Below are positions 43,644-52,201 of a DNA stretch of 57,001 nucleotides, piece after piece. The stretch covers positions 1 to 57,001 of the forward strand of contig JAUMUM010000013.1 of the NCBI GenBank assembly GCA_030530685.1, given 5' to 3'. The stretch is from Actinomycetaceae bacterium (GTDB lineage: Bacteria; Actinomycetota; Actinomycetes; Actinomycetales; Actinomycetaceae). Every line of letters begins with the position of its first letter. Within the stretch, counting starts at the first letter, position 1. Position numbers and translations under genes: made by a program. The notes under the pieces are model-generated. The model was not told the origin of the DNA. It worked only from the letters and a program-made list of their open reading frames with translations, and ran no database searches.

Positions 43644-44314
43644 GGTATGTCATTGAGGCCCTGAGGTGGCTGGCCGATGGCGAGAACTGGCTCGGCCCAT
43701 CGGGCATCGCCACCCGTCTCGGGCAGCACCTACTGCTGACACTGCTCATCGTGGCGATTTCCGCGGCAATCGCCTGGCCGGTAGGCGTGGCCATCGGGCA
43801 CCGCCGGCGAGGCGCGGCGCTGGTCGGTGCCCTGACCGGGGCAGCCCGGGCCATCCCGACGCTCGGCCTGCTCACAATCTTCGCGATGGTGCTGGGGATC
43901 GGGCTGAATGCGCCCATCCTGGCCCTCGTCATCCTGGCGATTCCCTCGCTGCTTGCCGGCGCCTACGCTGGGATCCAGGCCATCGACCCGGCAATTCCCG
44001 CCGCCGCCGAGGCCATCGGCCTGAGCCCGCTCCAGATCATTTTCAAGGTCGAAATACCGCTGGCAGCACCCGTGATCGTCGGGGGCCTGCGCGCCGCCGC
44101 ACTGCAGGTGGTCGCCACCGCGACGCTCGCCGCCTACATCGCCGACTACGGCCTGGGGCGGTTCATCATGCTGGGGATCAGGTCGAGCGATTACCCGCAG
44201 ATGCTCGGCGGCTCGATCGTCGTCATCGGCCTGGCCATCGTGCTGGAGGCCGTGTTGGCCTGGCTCCAACGGCGGGCCAAGAAGATCGCCGATCCGGCCG
44301 CCCTGGCCAAGTAA
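43640..44314 (+). CDS. Osmoprotectant ABC importer permease (OpuCD-like)
   Basis: Second permease, 224 residues. The GTG at 43640 (MRYVIEALRWLADGENW) has AAAGGAG upstream and overlaps the previous stop. About six helices are seen, with the EAA loop AAEAIGLSPLQIIFKVEIPL. It pairs with the 42993 product to form a heterodimeric channel. Confidence 0.9.
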   Translation: MRYVIEALRWLADGENWLGPSGIATRLGQHLLLTLLIVAISAAIAWPVGVAIGHRRRGAALVGALTGAARAIPTLGLLTIFAMVLGIGLNAPILALVILAIPSLLAGAYAGIQAIDPAIPAAAEAIGLSPLQIIFKVEIPLAAPVIVGGLRAAALQVVATATLAAYIADYGLGRFIMLGIRSSDYPQMLGGSIVVIGLAIVLEAVLAWLQRRAKKIADPAALAK

Positions 44315-44374
44315 TGACTAACGACCCTGGCCACGTAACGACGCCGGACGGCGGCGCACCCTAGGAGGACTCAC

Positions 44375-45274
44375 ATGAGAAAGTTTCGCGCAACGGCCGC
44401 ATTCGCGGCGCTTCTCCTCGCGCTCGCGGGGTGCTCGTCCGCCAATCCGCTTCGTGGCTCCGGCGGAGGAGGCGGGGATAGTTCGACGATCGTCATTGGC
44501 TCGCAGGATTCCTATTCGAGCGAGATCATCGCGGAGGTCTACGCCCAGGCGCTGGAGCGCGAGGGCTACGAGGTCAGGCGCGACTTCAGGATCGGGCAGC
44601 GGGAGGTCTACATGCCCGAGATCGAGTCGGGAAGCATCGACGTCTTCCCCGAGTACACGGGAAGCCTGCTCCAGTACTACGACAAGGACAGCCAGGAAAC
44701 CGACCCCGACAAGGTCTACGAGCAGCTGGAGAGCAAGCTGCCCGACGGGCTCGTCGTCCTCTCACCCTCGGATGCTACGGATCAGGACACATACGTCGTG
44801 ACGAGGCAGTTTGCCGAGGAGCACTCGGTGACGAGCATCGGCGATCTGGCCGGAATCGATGGCCTCGTCCTCGGAGGTAACACCGAGCTCGAGACGCGAC
44901 CATACGGACCGAAGGGCTTGAAGTCCGAGTACGACGTCGACGTGCGCTTCACGCCCGTCGAGGGGTCCGGCAGTTCGACGTCGATCAATGCCCTGAAGAA
45001 CGGGCAGATCCAGATCGCCAACATCTACTCGGCGAACCCCGACCTGGCCAGCGATGACCTCGTCGCGCTGGAGGATCCCAAGGCTCTGCTGCCTTCGGCC
45101 CGCGTGGTGCCGCTGGTCTCCTCGCGCCTGCCTGTGGGTGCGGCGAAGGTCTTGGACAGGGTGTCGGCCAGCATGAGCGCCGACGAGCTCGTGGAGATGA
45201 ACCGCAAGTCGCAGGAGAATGGCTCGCCGGCCTCCACGATCGCCTCCCAGTGGCTCGACGAGAACGACTTCTGA
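44375..45274 (+). CDS. Osmoprotectant-binding lipoprotein (OpuCC/ProX-like)
   Basis: Substrate-binding lipoprotein of 299 residues. The lipobox is LALAGC, followed by a Ser/Gly linker. The OpuAC-type domain shows IVIGSQDSYSSEIIAEVYAQ, SGSIDVFPEYTGSLLQYY and PSDATDQDTYVVTRQ. The ribosome site CTAGGAGG is good. It completes the importer; which solute is bound (glycine betaine, choline, carnitine or proline betaine) cannot be decided here. Confidence 0.92.
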   Translation: MRKFRATAAFAALLLALAGCSSANPLRGSGGGGGDSSTIVIGSQDSYSSEIIAEVYAQALEREGYEVRRDFRIGQREVYMPEIESGSIDVFPEYTGSLLQYYDKDSQETDPDKVYEQLESKLPDGLVVLSPSDATDQDTYVVTRQFAEEHSVTSIGDLAGIDGLVLGGNTELETRPYGPKGLKSEYDVDVRFTPVEGSGSSTSINALKNGQIQIANIYSANPDLASDDLVALEDPKALLPSARVVPLVSSRLPVGAAKVLDRVSASMSADELVEMNRKSQENGSPASTIASQWLDENDF

Positions 45275-45300
45275 CCGGCGCGGACTGGGGGCGCGGGTCG

Positions 45301-45320
45301 GGGGTGGTCGGTGCCACCCT
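45301..45320 (+). terminator. Hairpin after the importer operon
   Basis: GGGTGG / CCACCC with a 6-base loop, 28 bases after the stop. The rest of the 281-base gap to the next gene shows nothing else. Confidence 0.45.
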
Positions 45321-45555
45321 GCAGCCCGGCGCGACGACGCGGCCCGATGTCGCCACGTGCTTAGCCGCGGCCGGCGCGGGCCGGGGCGCCTGATGGGTGG
45401 GCGTGATGTGCGGCGGCGTCCTCGGCTGTTCCATGGCCTCGTTCAGCCGCGGACATCTATGCTGGGGAGTTGTCCTAGGGTGGTTTCACATACGGACCGA
45501 AGCGTGACAAGGTTGGACATGTCGGCATCGCGAAGGAACGGAAGGCGGAACGGGC

Positions 45556-47433
45556 ATGGCCGGTGGGAGGCGGAGTCGGCGGTTCGCTGCTTTCGCCGCA
45601 GTCCTACCGCTGGCGCTTTCGGCCTGCGCCAACACGGGCGGGTCGGCGGATCCTACGACGCCGCCGAGCTCGCCTAGCGCCTCCGCGACGCCGAGTTCCG
45701 TCTCCCAGAAACTGACCCCCGTGATCGAGGGCATGCGCTTCATTGGCGAAGTCAGCGCGTCCGACGAAGGCGAGCTCGAGCAGGCACTCAGCGACGGCGA
45801 AACGATCGCGACGGTACGCAACGACCTTTCGGATATCACCTACACGGTCACGGGGTACTCGGCCACGACGGGCAAGCAAATCTGGACGCGCACGGGTGAA
45901 GGCTGGCTGGACTGCACGCCGTCCTCGCCGATCGTTTGCCAAACCACGAGCTACGAGCAGGGCGTGCGCGCAATTGAGGAGGCCTCGGTGCTTTCCCTGG
46001 ATAAGGGTAAGATGACGAGGCTCGAGGTCGGCAAGGGCGGGAAGTTCGAGTTCGCCGGCACGTACGACGACGCCGCATATTTTCTGACGTGGCAGGGCAC
46101 CGACGACATCCACATGACCAGCTTCGACGCCAGTGGCGCCCCTCTGACCGACAAGAACCTCCAGGCCCCCGCGCCCGAGAAGGCATCCGACTCCACCGTC
46201 AGTGTGGACATGGCCGGCCCCTTCGCCTCGGTCCGCACGGAGAGCACCTCCGGGGTCTACGTCGCAGGACGTAACGGCTACCAGGAGATCCCGGTGGTCG
46301 GGCCGTGCATGGCGTTACGCGACGGCGCTGTGTGCCAGTCAAAGAACGGGCTCACGGCCGTCGGCCCCGATTCGGCCGAAAGATGGAGCATTGACACCGA
46401 TATGGAGGTCGTCGCCTCGACGCGGTCCATGGACGTCAGGCTCAGCGACGCCAAGGAGCTCTTCGAGGGAACGCTCGCCGACTCCCTGCGTGACGGTTCC
46501 GGCGGCGCGGACGATTCCGGTGACGGTGAGGGCGGTTCCGGTGACGGTGAGGGCGACGCAGACTCCGCCAGCGCGGAGGGCGACGCAAGCTCCTCCAGTG
46601 CGGGCGCCGGGGACGTGAATGCCGGGAGCGCCGCGGAAGCGAGCGCGGCGGATGTGAATGGTGCGGGCACCGCGCCTGCGGGCACCGGAGAAAAGGTTGG
46701 AGCGGGCGCCGGGAACATCAAGGCGGGCGCGAGCGTGAAGGCGGCTGCCCTGCGCGCGGAAGGCGCGCGGAAGGAGGAAGGCGCGCGGCCGGCCGCGGGG
46801 CGCTCGAGCGAGGCCGTCAAGGCTTCGAAGAGCGAACCGAGTTCGTCGCAAACCGCGAGCCCCTCGGACAGCGCGAGCACGGCACCGAGTTCGCCGGCCG
46901 CGACGTCTGAATCCACCGAGCCCTCCTCGCCGTCGCCGAAGCAATCGGAAGATGCGACAGGCGGCGCGACGGGCGAGACCAGCCAGTCCCCGTCGTCGGA
47001 GCCGGTGGAGGCCGCCTCCCCGCGCGCCCCGCGGCCGCTGGATGCGCGCGTGCTCATCGCCACGGAGGACGGCCCGGGCGTTGCGACGGTAGAAGGCGGG
47101 ATCCTCACGCTGTCGGACGGCCGCGTGGTCGACCTCGAAGGCGGCGCCCTCGTCGGCCTGGATCTCAGCCACGAGATAGCGGTGGTCGACGTCGAGCATC
47201 GCACGCCCAAGGGCGGGGAAAACGGCGGCGTGGCCGTCGTCTCGTCAATACTCGTGGGCGGGGACGGCACGGTCCTTGCCAGCCTGGATTCGGCGGAAAC
47301 CGAAAGGCTCGCCTCCGATGGCGAGGGCGGCGATCTCTTCAAGCCCTTCGGCTTCGCCTGGCAGCAGGACTTCCTCGTCTTCGTCGACGCCGTCGACCGG
47401 AAGATCGGGATCTACGAGTTGGAGGAGCGGTGA
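45556..47433 (+). CDS. Lipoprotein of unknown function with long low-complexity insert
   Basis: Secreted lipoprotein of 625 residues with lipobox LALSAC. The first 320 residues look like beta-propeller strands (SATTGKQIWTRTGEGWLDCT, VLSLDKGKMTRLEVGKGGKF, YFLTWQGTDDIHMTSFDASG). About 190 residues of Ala/Gly/Ser/Glu-rich sequence follow, including GAGDVNAG and GAGNIKAG units. The end returns to propeller-like strands (GILTLSDGRVVDLEGGALVG, FKPFGFAWQQDFLVFVDA). I do not recognise the family. The stop overlaps the S4 gene start as GTGA. Confidence 0.75.
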   Translation: MAGGRRSRRFAAFAAVLPLALSACANTGGSADPTTPPSSPSASATPSSVSQKLTPVIEGMRFIGEVSASDEGELEQALSDGETIATVRNDLSDITYTVTGYSATTGKQIWTRTGEGWLDCTPSSPIVCQTTSYEQGVRAIEEASVLSLDKGKMTRLEVGKGGKFEFAGTYDDAAYFLTWQGTDDIHMTSFDASGAPLTDKNLQAPAPEKASDSTVSVDMAGPFASVRTESTSGVYVAGRNGYQEIPVVGPCMALRDGAVCQSKNGLTAVGPDSAERWSIDTDMEVVASTRSMDVRLSDAKELFEGTLADSLRDGSGGADDSGDGEGGSGDGEGDADSASAEGDASSSSAGAGDVNAGSAAEASAADVNGAGTAPAGTGEKVGAGAGNIKAGASVKAAALRAEGARKEEGARPAAGRSSEAVKASKSEPSSSQTASPSDSASTAPSSPAATSESTEPSSPSPKQSEDATGGATGETSQSPSSEPVEAASPRAPRPLDARVLIATEDGPGVATVEGGILTLSDGRVVDLEGGALVGLDLSHEIAVVDVEHRTPKGGENGGVAVVSSILVGGDGTVLASLDSAETERLASDGEGGDLFKPFGFAWQQDFLVFVDAVDRKIGIYELEER

Positions 47434-47963
47434 GCGACGCCGGTGCACGGGCGCGTGGGAAAGCCGGTTTCACAGGGGCGGCCGGCTCCGCACGGACCGC
47501 GGGGGAAGCCGGCGCAGCGGGCCAAGTCGGCACCGGGAAGGCCGCGGGCGCCGGCGCCGGCGCGGGCGGTGGGAAGCAAACGGGCAGCGTCCGCGTCGAC
47601 GTGTGGCTGTGGTCGGTGCGCCAGTGCAAGACGCGCTCGCTGGCGACCTCGGAGTGCAAGGCCGGGCACGTGCGGGTAAACGGAGAGACGGCCAAGCCCG
47701 CGACGCCGGTCAGGGTCGGCGACGAGGTCCGCTACCGCTTCCAGGGTTTCGATCGGATCCTGCTCGTGACGGGACTCATATCCAAGCGCACGAGCGCGCC
47801 GCTGGCACGCCAGTGCTACGAGGACCTGACACCCGAACGGCCGCGCCTCGCCATCCCCGTCATGAGGCGCGAGCGAGGCAGCGGCCGGCCCACGAAGAAG
47901 GAGCGGCGCGAGATCGACCGCTTCCTCGGGCGCGACGCGAATTTTGGCCACCTTGACGGATGA
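47430..47963 (+). CDS. S4-domain RNA-binding protein, Hsp15-like
   Basis: Protein of 177 residues. After a 50-residue Gly/Ala-rich N-terminal extension, an S4 domain (VRVDVWLWSVRQCKTRSLAT, GHVRVNGETAKPATPVRVGD) matches Hsp15/HslR, which rescues stalled 50S subunits carrying peptidyl-tRNA. The basic C-terminus (RERGSGRPTKKERREIDRFL) is also typical. The GTG start coupled to a lipoprotein gene is unexpected, and the pairing has no clear functional sense. Confidence 0.85.
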   Translation: MSDAGARARGKAGFTGAAGSARTAGEAGAAGQVGTGKAAGAGAGAGGGKQTGSVRVDVWLWSVRQCKTRSLATSECKAGHVRVNGETAKPATPVRVGDEVRYRFQGFDRILLVTGLISKRTSAPLARQCYEDLTPERPRLAIPVMRRERGSGRPTKKERREIDRFLGRDANFGHLDG

Positions 47964-47977
47964 TGGATTGGCCGCGC

Positions 47978-48466
47978 TCAGTCCGCCCGCAGCCTTCCCT
48001 TGATCAGCCCCAGTGCTCGCACCTGGTCGAGCGCGGCCATATGCGGCAGCGGATCGATCTGGGACTGTTCCACGTAGTCGGTCAGCTGGCGCCGCACGAT
48101 GTCGTGAAGCTCCTCGATCTTCCATGGCTTGGCGATGTAGTGGTCGAGCCCGGCGCGGTTGACGGCCTTGACGGTATCGGCGAGGTCGGCCTGCCCCGTG
48201 ACCAGGACCTTCTTGGTCTGCGCAGTGCGGGCGTCTTCGGCCAGCTGGACGAGGAAGTCGACGCCGGTCGTCCCTGGCAGCCGGTGATCGCACAGGGCCA
48301 GGGCCAGGGCGTCGCCGTCGGCCAGAATCTCACCGACCACATCCCAGGCGTCCTCGACGTCTTCGGCAGGCTCGATCCGCACGGTCTGGGCGAAGTCCAG
48401 CAGGTCGCGCTCGATGGCGTCGCGCACCTCGGACTCGTCTTCGAGAATCAAAATCGCCAGCCTCAT
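47978..48466 (-). CDS. Single-receiver response regulator
   Basis: Protein of 162 residues with a complete receiver: LILEDESEVRDAIE, the phospho-acceptor in ALCDHRLPGTTG, the switch Thr in VLVTGQ and the conserved Lys in IAKPWK. The C-terminal 40 residues are helical, with no DNA-binding motif. It follows the kinase at 48607 by 140 bases on the same strand, so it is the expected phosphate receiver. Confidence 0.9.
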   Translation of the reverse strand: MRLAILILEDESEVRDAIERDLLDFAQTVRIEPAEDVEDAWDVVGEILADGDALALALCDHRLPGTTGVDFLVQLAEDARTAQTKKVLVTGQADLADTVKAVNRAGLDHYIAKPWKIEELHDIVRRQLTDYVEQSQIDPLPHMAALDQVRALGLIKGRLRAD

Positions 48467-48606
48467 GTCTCCTCCACTCTCATTTCTTCTTCGGTGTCAT
48501 GCTTTGCTCGGTGGGATGGCGGCACGATGGCGAATCGGCTCGGTCTCCTGCGTGGTCGAATGGCCGCTCGCGCCCCGCTCGTGTCGCTGGCCGAACCGCC
48601 CCGGCC

Positions 48607-50574
48607 TCATGTTTCCTCCTGCGGGATGGTGACGGGAAGGTCGACGATGCTCACCGTCCCCTCCGGCGTGGAGTCCAGCGTGATGGTGCCGCCGTGATGC
48701 TGGACGATGGAGCTGGAGACGGACAGCCCAAGCCCCATGCCGAAGCGCACGCGCCCGCCCTTCGTGGTGAAGCGCGGCTCGAACACGTGGGGGAGAACAT
48801 CGGGAGAAATGCCCGGCCCGTCGTCGGCGATCGTGACGCGAATCCAGTTGTCGTCGAGCGCGGTCGTGGTGATGGAAATGGTGCCGATCGAGGAGCCTTC
48901 GCCGCTGTGGGCTTCGGTCATGGCGTCGGCGGCATTGGTGATGATGTTGGTCCACACCTGCGCGAGCTTGCCCGGATGGCAGGAAACGAGGGGGAGGTCG
49001 CCGTAGTCGCGTTCGATGGTTATGCCGCGAAGGCGGTGCGAGAGCAGGCGGACGGTGTCCTCCAGCCCGTCGTGGATATTGACGTCGGCCACGGGATCGC
49101 CGTCGGGACGCGCGTAGGAGCGCAGCGAGGAGACGAGTTCCGTGATGCGGCGGGAGGCCGATTCGAGATTGCGCAACTGCGTGCCGATCGATGCCGACGT
49201 CTGGGCGGATTCGAGCGTGGAGCCCGAGCGCGTCAGGGTGGTGGCGAGCTCCGGATTGCGTATGCCGGAAAGGACGAGGCGCTGGGCCAGGGCTTTGTCT
49301 CCGGTGGCTTGGGTCATGCGCCGCCGCAGTTCGCGCTCCTGGCGCGTGGATAGAACCGCCGCCCTGCGGGCCTCTTCGAGGGCCTCGCGGGTGTGCCGGG
49401 CCCACAGGGCCTGCGGCGCCTGGTCGAGCAGGGCGGAGATGTCCTCGGCCAGGTGCTCGCTTATTCGGTGGATCGCGGCCAGAGGGTTGTTGAGCTCATG
49501 GGCGACGCCGGCCGCCAGCGAGCCGAGGGACGCCAGACGCTCCTGGGCCATGAGTTCGGTGCGCGCTTCCTCGAGGTTGTGCAGGGCGGCGGCCAGGTTC
49601 TCACGCTCCTCCTCCAGCTTGTGGCTGAGCTCGCGATGCTCGATCTGGATTTGCTCGGCGTGCCGCAGGCGCCGATCCAGCGAGCGTATAAACAGCGTGG
49701 CCACGAAGATCGCGACATCGGGCCGGTTCTGGATGACGAAGTTCAGCTGCTCGAAGGTCAGGTGCACGCCGCGCACGTCGGTGACCGTCGTCGCCGTGAA
49801 AAAGGCCTTGCGGCGCTTGGTCAGGGCGAGCAGGCCGATGATCGGGCCGGTCGAGTTGCGATGGAGCAGGACCTGGCCGAGCGCATGCTGACGTTCGAGC
49901 ATGACGGAGCCTTCGAGCACGAGCGTGACCTCTTCGACGCTGCGCCCCTCCTGCGTCAGGCGCACCCCGGCTGGCACGCGGATGCGCGGCTGGCGGCCCA
50001 GGCACGAGTCGATGCCGTCGACGATCGTCGCCATGATCTGCTCGTCAGTCAGGGGGACGTCGAAGACGAAGCGCTCGCCGGCGTGCGGTTCGGGATTGTC
50101 AATGAGGCCGGCGGCCACGTAGAAGCGCCTGAGCTGGTCGCGCAGGTTCTCGGTGAAGGGCCGGTCCTGGAAGTCTGGAATGTAGCAGAGGAAGTCGAGG
50201 CGGCCCTGGTCGGCGAGCCAGCCGACGCCGGTGATTTCCTCGGCCGTGGACAGGAGGATGAACTGCGTGAGGCTGAACGGCTCGGTGACGGCCAGCGGGC
50301 GCAGGAGTTCGTCGCCGGTCGGGCCCGAGGCGCCGACCGTGACCGTCACGAAGGCAATGGGCGAGGCGGGCGAGTAGTCTTCTTCGACCCAGCGCCACAC
50401 GTCGTCGATGTCGCGTAGGCTGACGACGTCGACCCCTTCGAGCTCCTGGCGCACAATGCGTGAGACCCGCGCGGAGAAGACGTCCGTCCCGATGATGAGG
50501 CCCGTCACGGAGGGCGTGGGCGCGGAGGCGTCGGATGCGCGGGGGCGCGCGTCGGCCGAATCGTCGCTTGCCAT
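48607..50574 (-). CDS. Soluble histidine kinase with pseudo-receiver and cNMP-binding-like domain
   Basis: Multidomain kinase of 655 residues with no membrane helix. Residues about 25-160 resemble a receiver (LIIGTDVFSARVSRIVRQEL) without the acidic pocket or phospho-Asp. Residues about 195-300 match a Crp-type cyclic-nucleotide-binding fold (VTLVLEGSVMLERQHALGQV). A coiled coil (300-345) leads to the H-box LAAGVAHELNNPLAAI (H359). The ATPase has NIITNAADAM, ADDGPGISPD, FEPRFTTKGG and GMGLGLSVS. The start is one base after the transporter stop. Confidence 0.9.
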   Translation of the reverse strand: MASDDSADARPRASDASAPTPSVTGLIIGTDVFSARVSRIVRQELEGVDVVSLRDIDDVWRWVEEDYSPASPIAFVTVTVGASGPTGDELLRPLAVTEPFSLTQFILLSTAEEITGVGWLADQGRLDFLCYIPDFQDRPFTENLRDQLRRFYVAAGLIDNPEPHAGERFVFDVPLTDEQIMATIVDGIDSCLGRQPRIRVPAGVRLTQEGRSVEEVTLVLEGSVMLERQHALGQVLLHRNSTGPIIGLLALTKRRKAFFTATTVTDVRGVHLTFEQLNFVIQNRPDVAIFVATLFIRSLDRRLRHAEQIQIEHRELSHKLEEERENLAAALHNLEEARTELMAQERLASLGSLAAGVAHELNNPLAAIHRISEHLAEDISALLDQAPQALWARHTREALEEARRAAVLSTRQERELRRRMTQATGDKALAQRLVLSGIRNPELATTLTRSGSTLESAQTSASIGTQLRNLESASRRITELVSSLRSYARPDGDPVADVNIHDGLEDTVRLLSHRLRGITIERDYGDLPLVSCHPGKLAQVWTNIITNAADAMTEAHSGEGSSIGTISITTTALDDNWIRVTIADDGPGISPDVLPHVFEPRFTTKGGRVRFGMGLGLSVSSSIVQHHGGTITLDSTPEGTVSIVDLPVTIPQEET

Positions 50575-50575
50575 G

Positions 50576-51982
50576 TCACACCAGTCCCATTACGGCCCAG
50601 ATATGCGGTAGGGCGAAGACGAGCAGAATCGTTCCCGCAATGCCAACGACGATCCCGAGGATGGCCATGTCCCGGAGCGTGACGGTGCCCGTCGAGTAGG
50701 CGATGGCGTTCGGGGGCGTGGAGATCGGCATCGACATGCCCAGCGACGTCGATATCGCCACGACCGCCGCGATCGACACGATATTGATGTCGTCCAGCGA
50801 GACGGCCAGCGACACCGCCAGCGGGGCCAGCAGATTGGCCGCCGCCGAATGCGACATGACGTTGGCGAAGCCCAGCCCGATGAACCCGAGCACGGCGATC
50901 ACCGCGATCGCGCCCATGGCCTGCCAACTGATGGAACCGACGAGCCACTCGTCGAGGCCCGTCTGGCCGATGCCCGTGCCCAGCGCGATGCCACCCGAAA
51001 CGAGCCACAGCACGGGCCAGTCGAGCTTTTTCAGGTCCGACCCGTCCATGACCCGCAGGCACAGGAGTGCCACGACGGGGATGAATCCGATCGTATTCGA
51101 CGAGATGCGGTGGATGGGCTCGGTCATCCACAGTGCGATGGTCCCCGCGGCGACGGCGTAGAAGATCTTGGCCTGGCGGCTCATGTTCCAGTCGGACTCC
51201 ATTTCGATGGAGATCTTTTCGCCCCTCGGGATGAACAGCGCGCACAGCAAAAGCCACGAGCCCAGGAGCACGAGCAGCATGAAGGGCACGGCCATCACCA
51301 TCCAGTCGAGGAAGGAGACGCGCACGCCGTGCTCGGCGAGCGCACTGATGGCGATGGCATTTGGCGGAGTGCCGACCGGCGTGCCTATCCCGCCAACATT
51401 GGCCGCCAGCGGGATCGACAGGGCCACGCCCGATCGGGCCTTGGCCGACGGCAGCCCCGCGATGATGGGGATGACGACGGCGAACATCGTGGCCGTCGTT
51501 GCCGTGTTCGACATGAACATCGACAGCAGCGCTGTGATGACCATCAGCCCCAGCACGGTGCTGCGAGCCGAGCCGGTAAAAGGCTTGAGCATGAAGGCTG
51601 CCAGATTCTTGTCGAGGCCGTACTTCTCCGCGCCGTCGGCGATGAGGAAGCCACCCAGGAAGAGGATGATGATGGGGTTGGCCAGAGCGGCGAAGTATTC
51701 GTCGGGCTTGGGAAGGTCTGCTTGGGAGGCCAGGCCCACGACGGCGTCGTTGGAGACGAGGAGTACTTCCAGGAGGACGACGAGCACGGCCGTCGCCGTC
51801 AGCGGTATGGCCTCCGTGATCCAGAAGATGATCGCCAGGAGGAAGATGGCGAGCATGCGCTCGCCGGGCTCGGCAAGATTGGGGATGTCAACGGCGAGCG
51901 GCACGATGAACGCGAAGGCTCCCGCGATCATCCCGCCGACTTGCAGCCTGGACAGCTTTTTCTCGGAGGCTTGTGCACCCAT
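50576..51982 (-). CDS. DASS/SLC13-family anion transporter
   Basis: Membrane transporter of 468 residues with about 12 helices. It carries the two DASS substrate/sodium motifs: MSNTATTATMFAVV with GTPVGTPPNAIAI, and LGMSMPISTPPNAIA. Members import di- or tricarboxylates or sulfate with sodium. Placement directly before a soluble sensor kinase and receiver suggests that uptake and sensing of the same anion are linked. The ion is not determined by sequence alone. Confidence 0.92.
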   Translation of the reverse strand: MGAQASEKKLSRLQVGGMIAGAFAFIVPLAVDIPNLAEPGERMLAIFLLAIIFWITEAIPLTATAVLVVLLEVLLVSNDAVVGLASQADLPKPDEYFAALANPIIILFLGGFLIADGAEKYGLDKNLAAFMLKPFTGSARSTVLGLMVITALLSMFMSNTATTATMFAVVIPIIAGLPSAKARSGVALSIPLAANVGGIGTPVGTPPNAIAISALAEHGVRVSFLDWMVMAVPFMLLVLLGSWLLLCALFIPRGEKISIEMESDWNMSRQAKIFYAVAAGTIALWMTEPIHRISSNTIGFIPVVALLCLRVMDGSDLKKLDWPVLWLVSGGIALGTGIGQTGLDEWLVGSISWQAMGAIAVIAVLGFIGLGFANVMSHSAAANLLAPLAVSLAVSLDDINIVSIAAVVAISTSLGMSMPISTPPNAIAYSTGTVTLRDMAILGIVVGIAGTILLVFALPHIWAVMGLV

Positions 51983-52128
51983 GGCCCAAGTTTAAAAGTG
52001 ATCTAGGTCTTGAGTCGGGCCCTTGGCACTACGTTGGCGCCAGATTCGCCGTTTACGTGAGTAGCGTGGTAGGGCAGAATGCGTGTCCTCAAGAGGGGTG
52101 TGGGACGGGGTCGTATTCCGCGTGTGGA

Positions 52129-52172
52129 CGAGGCGGCCGTTGGGACGGGTGTGTCCTCGAACGGCCGCCTCG
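52129..52172. terminator. Hairpin after the DUF418-like gene
   Basis: Perfect 13-base arms CGAGGCGGCCGTT / AACGGCCGCCTCG with an 18-base loop, 30 bases beyond the stop of the minus-strand gene at 52202. No T run. Confidence 0.6.
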
Positions 52173-52201
52173 CTGCCGGCGCGTGGTGTCCGCCGTCGGC
52201 T

